A stretch of 64,000 nt of DNA. It comes from Marinomonas primoryensis. GTDB taxonomy: Bacteria; Pseudomonadota; Gammaproteobacteria; Pseudomonadales; Marinomonadaceae. The position numbers and the translations under genes are program-made. Of the stretch, positions 33,374 to 43,756 are shown in pieces. The notes under the pieces are model-generated. The model had not been told where the DNA came from. It saw nothing but the letters and a program-made list of their open reading frames with translations, and did no database searches. The stretch is taken from NCBI RefSeq assembly GCF_013372285.1, contig NZ_CP054301.1:1970001-2034000 (forward strand), in the 5' to 3' direction. Position 1 is the stretch's first letter. Each line of letters opens with the position of its first letter.

Positions 33374-34378
33374 TTGTTGGTATGTTCTTATTTGATGGGA
33401 TTGGAAAGCAAGATGGAGCAATTTGGTGTATTAACACTAGGAAGTCGATTGAAACGGCTCAGCGATTATTTATTTGCCCAAGTACAAGAAGTCTATGTTC
33501 AGTGTGATATCCCTATTTCAGCAACGTATTTTCCGATACTGAAATTGCTGCAAACAGTAGGGGGTTTATCTGTCGTGGAAATTGCAGAGCAATTGCATTT
33601 AAGTCACCCTGCGGTTAGCAAGCAAACGACAAAAATGATTAAGGCGAAGTTACTCGAAAAAACGGTAGATGAACGCGATCAGCGACGATCTTCTCTGCGT
33701 ATTTCTGCGCATGGGGAAGATGCCATGTTTCGTGTTGAACCCATACTAATCGAGCTGAAAATTCTTATTGAAGAAGCCGCGGCATTTTCAAGTCGTGATT
33801 TTATGGAAAGTTTGGCTCAGCTTGAAGCTCAAACAATGGATGGGCGACTGGCCGATAAGGTGTTAGATCGCCTGCATTGTATCCATATTGAATCTTTTAA
33901 ATCGTCTCATCAAGATGACTTTTATGCTCTGAATATGGCTTGGTTAAAAGCGCATTTTCCCACCCAAATTACAGAGTACGACCATCTAGTGTTATTGAAC
34001 CCTCAAACGCATGTATTAGAAAAAGGTGGCAATGTATGGGTCGCTACACGTAGAGCGAATAAAAAAGGCGGGAAAGACAGAGTGCTTGGGGCGGTTGTCT
34101 TGATGGTTAATGGCAACGGAAGCGTTGCAGAAATTCAAAAGCTGTCAGTTGTAGAGCATTGTAGAAGAAAGGGCATCGCGGATGCTTTGCTATCACATGT
34201 TATTGATTTTGCTATGTCAAAAGGGATAACAACGCTGACCCTCGAAACGGCTTCTAATCTCAACGCAGCGAAAAGCCTTTATAGAAAACATGGTTTCGTA
34301 GAAAAGACACCGCACAAACCATCTATCTATGAGCGAACGGACATCTATATGGAAAAACAATTAAAGGATGCTTTATGA
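33374..34378 (+). CDS. MarR-type HTH regulator fused to GNAT acetyltransferase
   Basis: A 334-residue fusion. A MarR winged helix-turn-helix (about residues 20-150) includes GGLSVVEIAEQLHLSHPAVSKQTTKM. A GNAT domain (about 175-330) shows the acetyl-CoA loop VVEHCRRKGIADALL and TLETASNLNAAKSLYRKHGF. The start is uncertain: 33374, 33395 or ATG 33413 all fit, and the last begins MEQFGVLTLGSRL, the likely true N-terminus. The stop overlaps azlC by 4 bases (ATGA), so the regulator and exporter are translationally coupled. It probably controls branched-chain amino acid export; the acetyl acceptor is unknown. Confidence 0.82.
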   Translation: MLVCSYLMGLESKMEQFGVLTLGSRLKRLSDYLFAQVQEVYVQCDIPISATYFPILKLLQTVGGLSVVEIAEQLHLSHPAVSKQTTKMIKAKLLEKTVDERDQRRSSLRISAHGEDAMFRVEPILIELKILIEEAAAFSSRDFMESLAQLEAQTMDGRLADKVLDRLHCIHIESFKSSHQDDFYALNMAWLKAHFPTQITEYDHLVLLNPQTHVLEKGGNVWVATRRANKKGGKDRVLGAVVLMVNGNGSVAEIQKLSVVEHCRRKGIADALLSHVIDFAMSKGITTLTLETASNLNAAKSLYRKHGFVEKTPHKPSIYERTDIYMEKQLKDAL

Positions 34379-35112
34379 ATACATTGCAGCATATGCGGCG
34401 CGGCGCGGTCGCCTCAATTCCTATGATCGTTGGTGGGATTCCGTTTGGTCTTCTGTTTGGGTCTTTAGCCTCAAGTTATGGGTTGAGCCCGTGGTTCGCT
34501 ATTGCAATGTCGGCCATCGTATTCGCAGGCTCAGCGCAATTTGTTGCGCTTGGTTTAATTGCCTTGCATGCGCCGATCTGGGTGATCGTGTCGACCACTT
34601 TTATTGTTAATCTTCGTCACCTTTTATACGCTGCGGATTTGGTGAAATTTGTCAAACATTTGCCTATGCCGATCCGAGCTGTGATGGGTTTTGGGTTGAT
34701 TGATGAAACCTATGCGGCGGTTCGTCCTATGTATGAAATTGGCGCTGCAGATGAAGGAAATGGACATAAGGTGTATTTAGGGTCTTTTATTTCGTTTTAT
34801 GTCATGTGGAATGTTACGACAATATTGGGTGTTTTATCCGGTGAACTCATTCCAGGTATGAGTGAATGGGGGTTAGAATTCGCAATGGTGGCGACCTTTA
34901 TTGGTATTATCACGCCCTATTTAAAGCGCAGACCTTTTTGGTTTTGCATGCTAAGTGCTGGGGTTGCATCGGTGCTTTTATCTGGCTTGCCAAATAATCT
35001 TGGGCTGCTTGTGTCGGCGGTGATCGGCGTTGCGGTTGGTTACTTTGCGGACTATTCGGCGTCCAATAAAGAAAAGTCAGAAGGCAATAAAATACAGGGG
35101 GCAGAAAAATGA
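34375..35112 (+). CDS. azlC: AzlC family branched-chain amino acid exporter, large subunit
   Basis: A 245-residue membrane protein with about seven hydrophobic segments. Signatures are the N-terminal ASIPMIVGGIPFGLLFGSLA, FAGSAQFVALGLI and NLRHLLYAADLV, followed by GLIDETYAA. It would pair with AzlD to export branched-chain amino acids or analogues, as in Bacillus AzlCD and E. coli YgaZH. It overlaps the upstream regulator and the downstream azlD by 4 bases each, a tightly coupled three-gene unit. Confidence 0.9.
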   Translation: MNTLQHMRRGAVASIPMIVGGIPFGLLFGSLASSYGLSPWFAIAMSAIVFAGSAQFVALGLIALHAPIWVIVSTTFIVNLRHLLYAADLVKFVKHLPMPIRAVMGFGLIDETYAAVRPMYEIGAADEGNGHKVYLGSFISFYVMWNVTTILGVLSGELIPGMSEWGLEFAMVATFIGIITPYLKRRPFWFCMLSAGVASVLLSGLPNNLGLLVSAVIGVAVGYFADYSASNKEKSEGNKIQGAEK

Positions 35113-35438
35113 ATTTAATCGATGCTGTATTGATTATTTCGGGCATGTTCGTAGTGACCTTTGGAGTGCGATTTGTCTTGTTTGCTCGTGCTCATAAAGT
35201 GGTAATGCCCGATTTTTTGGAGAGGGCGCTGAAGTTCGTTCCTGTCGCCGTGTTAACCGCGATCATAACACCAATGATATTGATGCCAGATCAGCACATC
35301 AATATGTCTTTATTCAATCCTTGGTTGCTGGGTGGTATCGCCGCTTTTGTTGTCGGTATTTGGCGGCAACAGCAGTTGCTTACCATTTTGGTGGGAGTGA
35401 TCGTTTTTTTTGTGTCGAAATACGTTCTTTCGGCTTAG
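35109..35438 (+). CDS. azlD: AzlD family branched-chain amino acid exporter, small subunit
   Basis: A 109-residue membrane protein with about four helices, matching the AzlD pattern ([10 protein letters not shown]..., [48 protein letters not shown]). It starts inside the azlC stop codon (ATGA). The small partner is required with AzlC for export in characterised systems. The gene ends about 125 bases before the glnS start. Confidence 0.9.
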   Translation: MNLIDAVLIISGMFVVTFGVRFVLFARAHKVVMPDFLERALKFVPVAVLTAIITPMILMPDQHINMSLFNPWLLGGIAAFVVGIWRQQQLLTILVGVIVFFVSKYVLSA

Positions 35439-35562
35439 TGATGAGAGGAAAACATGGAAAAGATTTTTCTGCTCAATATCCCATAGAAACCTAAATACTA
35501 TATACTTGCCGATCAAAGTAACAATATTGTTAGACCAACACTTATCGGGACTTACATCAACC

Positions 35563-37236
35563 ATGTCAGAAACGTCAAAACCAGGTAATTTTATTACCCA
35601 AATCATTGATAAAGATAACGAATCAGGTAAGCACGGCGGTAAGGTTCTTACTCGCTTTCCACCTGAGCCAAATGGCTACCTACACATCGGCCATGCTAAA
35701 TCCATTTGTCTGAACTTCGGCTTAGCGCAGCGTTACAATGGTCAGTGCAATCTACGTTTTGATGACACTAATCCTGAGAAGGAAAGTGTTGAATACATTG
35801 AATCGATTAAACGCGATGTAGAGTGGCTTGGCTTTGAATGGAAAGACGAACCTAAGTTTGCTTCTGACTATTTTGATCAATTGTTTGATTTTGCAATACA
35901 ACTTGTTCAGGCAGGCAAGGCCTATGCTTGTGAACTAAACGCTGAGCAAATGCGCGAATATCGCGGCACATTGAAAGAGCCAGGTAAAAATAGCCCATAT
36001 CGTGATCGCAGTGTTGAAGAAAATATGGCCGTTTTCATGGATATGAAAAATGGTAAATACAAAGACGGTGAAGTGGTTCTGCGCGCTAAAATTGATATGG
36101 GCAGTCCAAATATCAATATGCGTGATCCAATTATCTATCGAGTTCGTCATGTGCACCATCACCAAACGGGTGATAAATGGTGCGTTTATCCGATGTATGA
36201 TTTTACGCATTGTTTGTCGGATGCCATTGAAGAAGTGACGCACTCTGTCTGTACGCTTGAGTTTCAAGATCATCGTCCATTGTACGATTGGGTGTTGGAT
36301 ACGTTGAAGACGGCTCATCCACAACAAATTGAATTTGCTCGTTTGAATTTAAACTACACCGTAACGAGCAAGCGTAAGTTGAAGCAGCTGGTGGATGAAA
36401 AACACGTACATGGTTGGGATGATCCGCGGATGCCGACGATTTCTGGTTTGCGTCGTCGTGGTTATACAGCTTTATCTATCCGTAATTTTTGCGATCGTAT
36501 TGGTGTGACAAAATCTGACAGTACGGTTGATGTCGGTATGTTGGAACACGCTATTCGTGAAGATTTGGATGCCAGTGCAAATCGCGCTATGGTTGTGCTG
36601 AATCCGATCAAAGTTACCCTGACCAACTACCCTGAAGGTAAAGAAGAAATCTTCACGGTGGGTAATCACCCGAAAAATGAAGAAGCGGGCACTCGCCAAG
36701 TGCCATTTAGTAAAGAGTTGTACATTGACGCCGCAGACTTTGCCGAAGTGCCGCCTCGTAAATGGAAGCGCTTAACGCTTGAAGGCGCGGTTCGTCTTCG
36801 CGGCGGTTATGTCATTACTTGTGATGAAGCAATTAAAAATGACGCGGGTGACGTAGTCGAATTACGTTGCCGTTATGATGAGAGTACATTGGGTGTGAAC
36901 CCTGAAGGCTACAAGCCAAAAGGTGTGATTCATTGGGTAAGCGCGAAGCATGCTGTTGATGCTACCGTTAATCTTTACGATCGCTTGTTCGTGAATGAAT
37001 TGCCTGATGCAAACTATGAAGATAAAACCTTCTTGGATTTCATTAATCCAGAATCGTTAACGATGGTGACTATTGCCAAAGCTGAACCGTCATTGTTGCA
37101 GTCTGAAAAGGGTCAAGGATTTCAGTTCGAACGAGAAGGGTATTTCTGCCGTGATTTGAAAGAAGACGGTGTGGTGTTTAATCGTACAGTCACCTTGCGT
37201 GACTCTTGGGCAAAAATTGAAGCAAAAGGAAATTAA
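35563..37236 (+). CDS. glnS: Glutaminyl-tRNA synthetase
   Basis: Charges tRNA-Gln in the cytoplasm. The 557-residue product from ATG 35563 ([10 protein letters not shown]) fits E. coli GlnRS (554). A longer frame from 35410 runs into azlD and is rejected. The HIGH signature is [13 protein letters not shown], and the KMSKS equivalent is TSKRKLKQL. The anticodon-binding beta barrels form the C-terminal third. cysS follows after 4 bases, so the two synthetases share an operon. Confidence 0.97.
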   Translation: MSETSKPGNFITQIIDKDNESGKHGGKVLTRFPPEPNGYLHIGHAKSICLNFGLAQRYNGQCNLRFDDTNPEKESVEYIESIKRDVEWLGFEWKDEPKFASDYFDQLFDFAIQLVQAGKAYACELNAEQMREYRGTLKEPGKNSPYRDRSVEENMAVFMDMKNGKYKDGEVVLRAKIDMGSPNINMRDPIIYRVRHVHHHQTGDKWCVYPMYDFTHCLSDAIEEVTHSVCTLEFQDHRPLYDWVLDTLKTAHPQQIEFARLNLNYTVTSKRKLKQLVDEKHVHGWDDPRMPTISGLRRRGYTALSIRNFCDRIGVTKSDSTVDVGMLEHAIREDLDASANRAMVVLNPIKVTLTNYPEGKEEIFTVGNHPKNEEAGTRQVPFSKELYIDAADFAEVPPRKWKRLTLEGAVRLRGGYVITCDEAIKNDAGDVVELRCRYDESTLGVNPEGYKPKGVIHWVSAKHAVDATVNLYDRLFVNELPDANYEDKTFLDFINPESLTMVTIAKAEPSLLQSEKGQGFQFEREGYFCRDLKEDGVVFNRTVTLRDSWAKIEAKGN

Positions 37237-37240
37237 GCGC

Positions 37241-38623
37241 ATGTTGAAGATTTACAACACCCTAAGTGGGAAGAAAGAAATTTTCAAACCAATCGAGGAA
37301 GGCAAGGTTGGTATGTATGTTTGTGGCAACACTGTCTACGATTTTTGCCACATTGGTCATGCTCGTGCGATGATTTCCTTTGACATTATTTCACGCTTCA
37401 TTCGTCACCTAGGTTACGAATTGAATTATGTGCGAAATATTACCGACGTTGACGATAAAATCATCAAGCGTGCGGAAGAGAATAATGAATCCACTCAGTT
37501 GTTGACTGAGCGAATGATTGCGGCACAGCGTGAAGATGAACTGCGTTTAGGCAATAAAATGCCTGATCGTGAGCCAAAAGCGACGGAGTTCATGCAAGAG
37601 ATCATTGATATGATTCAAATCCTGATCGATAAGGATTTTGCGTATCAAGGGGTTTCTGGTGATGTTTATTATCGAACCACCAAGTTTGAAGGTTATGGAA
37701 AGTTAAATAACCGCAAGCTAGATGACATGTTGGCCGGTGCTCGTGTTGATGTTGAAGTTGCTAAAGAACATCCTGCGGATTTCGTATTGTGGAAGCAAAC
37801 GAAAGTAGGAGAGGTGTCTTGGTCTTCGCCTTGGGGTGAAGGGCGTCCTGGTTGGCATATTGAGTGTTCGGCCATGTCGACAAACTGCCTTGGCAGTCAT
37901 TTCGATATTCATGGTGGTGGCCCGGATCTTAAGTTTCCACATCATGAAAATGAAATTGCACAATCTGAAGCCGCAACGGGCAAGGATTATGTTAATTACT
38001 GGATGCATTGTGGCGCGGTTCGCGTCAATAACGAAAAAATGTCCAAATCACTGGGCAATTTTTTCACTGTACGTGATGTGTTGGCGAAATTTAACCCTGA
38101 GGTGGTTCGCTATCTTATGGTGTCTAGCCAGTATCGTAGCGCCATTGACTATTCAGATCAGAGCTTGCTTGAGGCTAAGGTTGCGTTGGAGCGTCTTTAC
38201 ACCGCACTACGCCATCAGGATGTCGATGAGAGTTTTTCTCCTAGCGACTTTACTGAGCGCTTTGAAGCGGCAATGAAAGACGACTTCAATACGGCGGTCG
38301 CTGTGTCTGTCTTATTTGAATTGGTTCGCGAGCTCAACAAGGCCAAAACGGAAGACAGTACTAAGGCGTCCGCATTGGCAGCGGAGCTTCGCTCTTTGGC
38401 TGGCGTGCTTGGTTTATTGTATCAAGAGCCTGAGTTCTTCCTACAGAACAGTACGGTGTCAGAAGGGCTGGATGAAGCGGCAATACAGGCTTTAATCGAT
38501 GAGAGAGCGCAAGTTCGCAAAGATAAAAACTTTGCCCGTAGTGATGAAATACGAGATGAGTTGGCGGGTCAAGGCATTGAGCTTCTTGATAGTCGAGAAG
38601 GAACGACTTGGACGCGAAGCTAG
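37241..38623 (+). CDS. cysS: Cysteinyl-tRNA synthetase
   Basis: Charges tRNA-Cys. From ATG 37241 the protein is 460 residues, close to E. coli CysRS (461); a longer frame from 37169 overlaps glnS and is rejected. HIGH lies in DFCHIGHAR, KMSKS in KMSKSLGNF. Zinc ligands are Cys in VCGNTV, Cys in HIECSAM and His/Glu in HHENEIAQ. It lies 4 bases after glnS and ends at a hairpin terminator. Confidence 0.97.
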   Translation: MLKIYNTLSGKKEIFKPIEEGKVGMYVCGNTVYDFCHIGHARAMISFDIISRFIRHLGYELNYVRNITDVDDKIIKRAEENNESTQLLTERMIAAQREDELRLGNKMPDREPKATEFMQEIIDMIQILIDKDFAYQGVSGDVYYRTTKFEGYGKLNNRKLDDMLAGARVDVEVAKEHPADFVLWKQTKVGEVSWSSPWGEGRPGWHIECSAMSTNCLGSHFDIHGGGPDLKFPHHENEIAQSEAATGKDYVNYWMHCGAVRVNNEKMSKSLGNFFTVRDVLAKFNPEVVRYLMVSSQYRSAIDYSDQSLLEAKVALERLYTALRHQDVDESFSPSDFTERFEAAMKDDFNTAVAVSVLFELVRELNKAKTEDSTKASALAAELRSLAGVLGLLYQEPEFFLQNSTVSEGLDEAAIQALIDERAQVRKDKNFARSDEIRDELAGQGIELLDSREGTTWTRS

Positions 38624-38636
38624 GCTGTTTGAAATG

Positions 38637-38670
38637 TTTAAAAGGCGATGTATTTACATCGCCTTTTAAA
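38637..38670. terminator. Bidirectional terminator between cysS and uspA-like gene
   Basis: Long stem TTTAAAAGGCGATGTA pairing with the complement around TTT, 13 bases after cysS, between convergent genes. Confidence 0.88.
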
Positions 38671-38689
38671 TTATCTTTGTTTTAATTGG

Positions 38690-39124
38690 CTAGTCTTTGG
38701 CTACTTTTACGGCTAGCACATCACAAGGTGCTCCGTGCAGTACGCCATTTGCGGTTGAGCCAAGTAATAAGGCAAGACCGTGGCGGCCGTGGCTCCCCAC
38801 AACGATTAAATCGACTTTCTTTTCTTCTGCAATACGGTGTATTTCGCTTTCTATACCGCCTTGCGTGATACAGCTTTCTTGAACAGATATGTCCAGTTGC
38901 GCTTCTAGAATCGAGATGCGCTCTTTGGCGGTTTCTTGTAATTGAGCTTGTATGTCTGTGATATCAATGGGTACATCGCCGCCATAGGCGTAATTAAGCG
39001 ATTCAATGACGTGAAGTATGGTAAGTTCTGCACCGGTTGCTTTACACAGAGCAACGGCTTTGTTTGCGACTTTGATGCTCTCATCGGTTAGGTCAACAGC
39101 AAGTAAAATTCTGTTATACAGCAT
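38690..39124 (-). CDS. Universal stress protein, UspA family
   Basis: A 144-residue single-domain Usp with N-terminal ILLAVDLTDESIKV and the ATP-binding pattern GSHGRHGLALLLGS followed by the G-S-TANGVL loop (GX2GX9GS/T). Such proteins respond to stress and growth arrest, and the ATP motif suggests a nucleotide-binding type. It is monocistronic and diverges from the unknown gene at 39187 over 62 bases, which may hold both promoters. Confidence 0.92.
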   Translation of the reverse strand: MLYNRILLAVDLTDESIKVANKAVALCKATGAELTILHVIESLNYAYGGDVPIDITDIQAQLQETAKERISILEAQLDISVQESCITQGGIESEIHRIAEEKKVDLIVVGSHGRHGLALLLGSTANGVLHGAPCDVLAVKVAKD

Positions 39125-39186
39125 AGAATACCTCCAAAATTGGCTCGTTTTGTTTATTTTAGTTCAATAATTGAGAAACATTTAAT

Positions 39187-39675
39187 ATGACGGCTTTCAT
39201 TGTTATTTTCATTACATTATCTTTAATGGGGTCAGCGTTATGGATTATGCCACCCAAAAAAGAGCGGCAACGCATGGCTTTACGTATGCATGCCCGAAAG
39301 CTTGGACTTACTGTTCAGCTTACATCAATTGACCTTCCTGACAAGTGGGATAAGTCATTGAATAGAGAAAAAACGATTGCATACTCTTTTTATCGTTTAA
39401 AGCCGGTTACTTCCTTGCCTGATAAAGTGTGGATATTGCCTTTTGAAGTATGGAAATATCATTCCTTGATTGAAGGATGGTGGACCAGTGAATTATTGGC
39501 CTTGTCTGCAGAGTCTAGAGGTGCGCTTGAAAAATATGGTGCCTTGCTTATCGGGATAAAAATCACGCCAGAGAGTGTTTCATTCTATTGGGATGAAGCA
39601 GGTGATGAGGTCGCTTTAGAGAAGTTGGCCCACTTTGTTTTTTCATTGGCAGAGTTGAAGAATATTTCTGATTGA
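39187..39675 (+). CDS. Membrane-anchored protein of unknown function
   Basis: A 162-residue protein with one N-terminal membrane helix (about residues 3-21), then a basic stretch (KKERQRMALRMHARKLG) and a cytoplasmic domain. The positive charge after the helix predicts N-out topology. The domain includes WILPFEVWKYHSLIEGWW and a C-terminal helix KLAHFVFSLAELKN. I do not recognise the family; similar small anchored proteins occur in pseudomonads, from memory. It diverges from the uspA-like gene and converges with the next gene. Confidence 0.75.
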   Translation: MTAFIVIFITLSLMGSALWIMPPKKERQRMALRMHARKLGLTVQLTSIDLPDKWDKSLNREKTIAYSFYRLKPVTSLPDKVWILPFEVWKYHSLIEGWWTSELLALSAESRGALEKYGALLIGIKITPESVSFYWDEAGDEVALEKLAHFVFSLAELKNISD

Positions 39676-39716
39676 GGCCATACAGCAGTGTTTTCTAGCG
39701 TTGTTTTCTCCTTGTT

Positions 39717-40469
39717 CTATAAGTTTTTAGGGATATCTAGATTTTGAATAAGTTCGCTTAATACTTCTTCTGGATTGTCGCTCTCTGTCATGGCCGCAAT
39801 TTTCGGAGATAAGATTTCTTTCATTCTATCGGTGACAAATGTTTTTAAAATTTTCTTTTCTGGCCGCTCTATTGAGTCTGATTTAATGTGTGACAATATT
39901 ACGCCGTACAGTGTTTGTGCAACGCGTAAGTCGCCACTTAAGAAGTTTTTATTTGCTTGAACCATTTGGCGATTTAGTTGAATCCAGAGGTTGAGCCAGC
40001 GTAAATACTCATAGCAGGCTTGGTAGTGTGCGTTACTAATACGGCCTTTACGGCGCAAATATAAAAGCATTTTAGCCAGTTTGGTTAAGCGTTCTTTGTA
40101 GTTGGTTTTTTCTTGAAAGCTTAAAAGGTCTGGCTCTGGGTTATACTCGGCAGGCTCGTTATTTCGGCCCTCTTCCGCGGTGGCAATACGTATTTCTATT
40201 TTTTCAGAGTCATCTGAATATTGCAGAAGTTCCCGAAGTGTGTCTAGATAGAAATCATAAAGCACATCCGTGGCTATCGTGTCTGTGTTTATGTCTTTTA
40301 GGCCGCGAATATGTTGTTCAACACGATCAGCCCTATTAGACAGTTGTAATTGTTTTACGCGTCGCTCAGTAATTTCTTTTTCTTTTTGGTGCGCACGTGA
40401 TCCAATGACAACAGACAAAAGTACAATGATGATCAAAAAAGCAATGGTTAAAATTTGAAGGGTAGCCAT
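39717..40469 (-). CDS. Membrane-anchored coiled-coil/helical protein of unknown function
   Basis: A 250-residue protein with an N-terminal membrane helix (about residues 4-24) and then an all-helical cytoplasmic part. A probable coiled coil follows the helix (about 28-60), then an acidic segment, then a helical bundle rich in Leu, Tyr and Trp (YEYLRWLNLWIQLNRQ). It ends with EEVLSELIQNLDIP. I cannot name a family. It diverges from topA over 190 bases, and its end faces the other membrane-anchored unknown. Confidence 0.75.
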   Translation of the reverse strand: MATLQILTIAFLIIIVLLSVVIGSRAHQKEKEITERRVKQLQLSNRADRVEQHIRGLKDINTDTIATDVLYDFYLDTLRELLQYSDDSEKIEIRIATAEEGRNNEPAEYNPEPDLLSFQEKTNYKERLTKLAKMLLYLRRKGRISNAHYQACYEYLRWLNLWIQLNRQMVQANKNFLSGDLRVAQTLYGVILSHIKSDSIERPEKKILKTFVTDRMKEILSPKIAAMTESDNPEEVLSELIQNLDIPKNL

Positions 40470-40659
40470 GATTGTCCTTAAGCAATGAATTCAGTATGTT
40501 AAATAAGAAATACTAAGTTCAGCAAGATTTAATGTGTGAAACAATACAGGGATCGCTTGTCATATAAAAGGTGTTTGCTTAATATCAGCGCCCCTAGAGA
40601 TTAAACTTCGTGCAACGTGGATTTGCAGACCTACTTTATTAAAAGGCTTACACAGTTCA

Positions 40660-43290
40660 ATGGGAAAATCACTGGTTATCGTGGAATCGCCTGCTAAGGC
40701 GAAAACCATCAACAAATATCTGGGCGATGACTTTATAGTCAAATCGAGTGTAGGACACATTCGAGACTTGCCTTCAGGTACAACTTCCACCTCTACGCCT
40801 CAGGAGCGAGCGAAACAAGCTGCTTTGACGCGTAAAATGAGTCCAGAAGAAAAGCTCGAATACAGAAGTGCCAAGTCTCGGAAACAGTTAATTACTAGAA
40901 TGGGAGTGGATCCAGAAAATAACTGGAAGGCTCACTATGAAATTTTGCCAGGCAAAGAAAAAGTCGTTGATGAACTGAAGCGATTGGCGAAAAATGCTGA
41001 CACCATCTATCTCGCAACCGATTTGGATAGAGAGGGGGAGGCAATTGCTTGGCATCTACGTGAGGCCATTGGTGGTGATGACAGTCGCTACAAGCGAGTG
41101 GTATTTAACGAAATTACCAAAAAAGCTATCAAGGCTGCTTTTGAAACACCATCTGAACTAGATTTGGATCGGGTTAATGCGCAACAAGCACGTCGATTTT
41201 TAGACCGCGTTGTTGGTTTCATGGTGTCGCCTTTGCTTTGGGCGAAAGTGGCAAGGGGTCTTTCGGCTGGCCGTGTTCAGTCGGTTGCTGTGCGTTTAAT
41301 TGTTGAACGTGAAAAAGAAATACGCGCTTTTATTCCTGATGAGTTTTGGGAGTTGGACGCTTTACTTGCCACGCCATCAAAAGAAGTTATTAAGTTTGAA
41401 GCGGCAAAGTATCAGAACAAAGAATACCGTCCAGTAAATAAAATAGAATCCGACGAGCACCTTGCACGTCTAAATGGCGCAAAATACTTGGTTAGCAGTC
41501 GTGAAGATAAACCGACCAGTAGTAAACCGTCTGCGCCATTTATTACTTCTACGCTTCAGCAGGCGGCTAGCACGCGTTTGGGTTATGGTGTTAAGAAGAC
41601 CATGATGTTGGCGCAGCGCTTGTATGAAGGCGGTTATATTACTTACATGCGTACCGATTCGACAAACCTGAGTGTTGATGCTGTTGAGGCCTTACGAGGT
41701 TATATCTCATCCACTTACGGCGATAAGTATTTGCCTGAAGAGCCTATTCGTTACAGTAGCAAAGAAGGCGCTCAAGAAGCGCATGAGGCAATTCGACCTT
41801 CTGACGTTACAGTGCGTGTTGATGATTTGCTTGGCATGGAGAAAGATTCGCATCGTTTATACGATTTGATCCGAAGCCAATTCATGGCATGTCAAATGAC
41901 GCCAGCGCAATACACATCAACCACCATTACAGTAAGCAGTGGCGAATACGAGTTCAAAGCCAAAGGACGTATTTTGCGTTTTGATGGTTATACTCGCGCT
42001 ATGCAAACCGTGGTTAAAAAAGGCGAAGACAACATTTTGCCTGATGTTGCTAAGGGGGAGTTTTTATCCCTCAACGAACTGTTAGCTGAGCAGCATTTTA
42101 CTAAGCCCGTGGCACGTTTCAGTGAAGCAAGTTTGGTAAAAGAGTTAGAGAAACGTGGTATTGGTCGTCCGTCCACGTACGCATCTATCATTTCTACGAT
42201 TCAAGATCGTGGTTATGTTCGCGTTGAAAATCGTCGGTTTTATGCAGAAAAAATGGGTGATATTGTCACTGAGCGTTTGGTTGATAGCTTTGGTTCGTTA
42301 ATGAATTTTAGCTTCACGGCTCAAATGGAAGAGCAGCTGGATGATATTGCTGAAGGTCATAAAGATTGGATTAAAACGCTAAATGCGTTCTATAAAGACT
42401 TTAGTGGTGTTTTGGCCAAAGCCGAAGCACCAGATGGCGGCATGATGCTAAATGAGCCGACACCAACGGACATTGAATGTCCGACATGTTCTCGACCTAT
42501 GCAGATTCGCACAGCGAGTACTGGTGTATTTATGTCATGTTCTGGATACGCATTACCGCCAAAAGAGCGCTGTAAGGCAACTATTAACCTTATTCGTGGG
42601 GATGACGTTGTTGCGGTTGATGACGAAGAGGGCGAATCTAAAGCTCTAATTAATAAGCACCGCTGTACTATTTGCGGTTCAGCGATGGACAGCTACTTGA
42701 TGGATGAGCATCGCAAGCTTCATGTTTGCGGTAATAACCCATCTTGCTCAGGTTATGAAGTAGAGCAGGGCACATTTAAGATAAAAGGCTACGATGGGCC
42801 TTTGCTAGAATGTGATAAATGCTCTTCTGATATGCAGTTAAAAACAGGGCGCTTTGGTAAGTACTTCGGATGTACCAATGAAGAGTGTAAAAATACACGT
42901 AAATTATTGAAGAGTGGTGAGGCTGCGCCACCCAAAATGGACCCTGTTCCAATGCCGGATCTTGCTTGTCAAAAAGTTGAAGATCATTATATTTTACGTG
43001 ATGGTGCGACAGGTTTGTTTTTGGCGGCGAGTCAGTTCCCTCGTAAACGAGAAACGCGCGCGCCCCTTGTAAAAGAATTGCTTCCCTATATGGATCAAAT
43101 AGATCCCAAATACCATTTCTTTGCCAAAGCCCCTGTGGCGGATGGTGATGGTCTCCCAACTGTTATTCGCTATAGCCGTAAAACTAAGGAGCAATATGTG
43201 ATGACAGAAGAGGACGGCAAGCCAACTGGCTGGAAAGCCTACTTCGTTGGTTCTAAATGGGTCATCGAGGAAGGTAAGAAGAAGAAATGA
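40660..43290 (+). CDS. topA: DNA topoisomerase I
   Basis: A type IA topoisomerase that relaxes negative supercoils. The 876 residues open with the Toprim [13 protein letters not shown] and the acidic [14 protein letters not shown]. The nucleophile Tyr is in [14 protein letters not shown]-terminal zinc ribbons are seen in CPTCSRPM...[10 protein letters not shown]...C and CDKCSSDM...C. The downstream gene overlaps its stop by 4 bases. It starts a short operon ending at the terminator before lexA. Confidence 0.97.
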   Translation: MGKSLVIVESPAKAKTINKYLGDDFIVKSSVGHIRDLPSGTTSTSTPQERAKQAALTRKMSPEEKLEYRSAKSRKQLITRMGVDPENNWKAHYEILPGKEKVVDELKRLAKNADTIYLATDLDREGEAIAWHLREAIGGDDSRYKRVVFNEITKKAIKAAFETPSELDLDRVNAQQARRFLDRVVGFMVSPLLWAKVARGLSAGRVQSVAVRLIVEREKEIRAFIPDEFWELDALLATPSKEVIKFEAAKYQNKEYRPVNKIESDEHLARLNGAKYLVSSREDKPTSSKPSAPFITSTLQQAASTRLGYGVKKTMMLAQRLYEGGYITYMRTDSTNLSVDAVEALRGYISSTYGDKYLPEEPIRYSSKEGAQEAHEAIRPSDVTVRVDDLLGMEKDSHRLYDLIRSQFMACQMTPAQYTSTTITVSSGEYEFKAKGRILRFDGYTRAMQTVVKKGEDNILPDVAKGEFLSLNELLAEQHFTKPVARFSEASLVKELEKRGIGRPSTYASIISTIQDRGYVRVENRRFYAEKMGDIVTERLVDSFGSLMNFSFTAQMEEQLDDIAEGHKDWIKTLNAFYKDFSGVLAKAEAPDGGMMLNEPTPTDIECPTCSRPMQIRTASTGVFMSCSGYALPPKERCKATINLIRGDDVVAVDDEEGESKALINKHRCTICGSAMDSYLMDEHRKLHVCGNNPSCSGYEVEQGTFKIKGYDGPLLECDKCSSDMQLKTGRFGKYFGCTNEECKNTRKLLKSGEAAPPKMDPVPMPDLACQKVEDHYILRDGATGLFLAASQFPRKRETRAPLVKELLPYMDQIDPKYHFFAKAPVADGDGLPTVIRYSRKTKEQYVMTEEDGKPTGWKAYFVGSKWVIEEGKKKK

Positions 43291-43754
43291 GTAGTGTAAG
43301 TTTTGCTAGCCTAACGAACCAAAAGATAGATACGGCAAGGCGCTTTATTAAACAAAGCCAAAACAGTGAAGAAAAGTGGTTGGGTGTAGGGTTGGAAAGC
43401 TCGGCTATTTTTCAGTTAAGAAGTGCGCTGAATGGTTTATTGAAAGAAGTTTCCTCTGCCTATTCATTATCTGGGTCGTTGGATGTCGCTAAATTATTAG
43501 CTGAAGCGGAAACGAAGCAAATGATGGTGCCCGTGTTAAGTGAGCTGAGTGGCTTGTTATCTCGCTCAGACTCTTGGTGCTCTCAGTTGCATCAAGCTTA
43601 CTTGGTTCAGCTAGAGTGTTGTGCTGCTAGGTCTATTGTTGAAGATGATAATGTCATCGGACGTGGAAGTGACGCGGGCGCTTCGGTTGGCTTTTACTTG
43701 GCTAATTTAGTTGAGTTAGTATTACGTTTTAGAGAAGAGTCATCAGAGTATTGA
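43287..43754 (+). CDS. Small protein downstream of topA, unknown function (DUF6586-like)
   Basis: A 155-residue soluble, mainly helical protein. Its start (ATGA) overlaps the topA stop, implying coupling. An N-terminal [19 protein letters not shown] and a central [12 protein letters not shown] region are visible; there is no membrane segment. From memory pseudomonads carry a similar gene between topA and lexA, sometimes labelled DUF6586; treat that label as tentative. The neighbourhood suggests a DNA topology or damage-linked role, but nothing in the sequence proves it. Confidence 0.75.
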   Translation: MSSVSFASLTNQKIDTARRFIKQSQNSEEKWLGVGLESSAIFQLRSALNGLLKEVSSAYSLSGSLDVAKLLAEAETKQMMVPVLSELSGLLSRSDSWCSQLHQAYLVQLECCAARSIVEDDNVIGRGSDAGASVGFYLANLVELVLRFREESSEY

Positions 43755-43756
43755 AT

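Noticed and set aside
35410..35562. N-terminal extension of GlnRS
   Set aside because: It overlaps the end of azlD and is not part of the known protein; the ATG at 35563 gives the normal length.
37169..37240. N-terminal extension of CysRS inside glnS
   Set aside because: The ATG at 37241 gives the usual CysRS N-terminus and length, and follows glnS by 4 bases.
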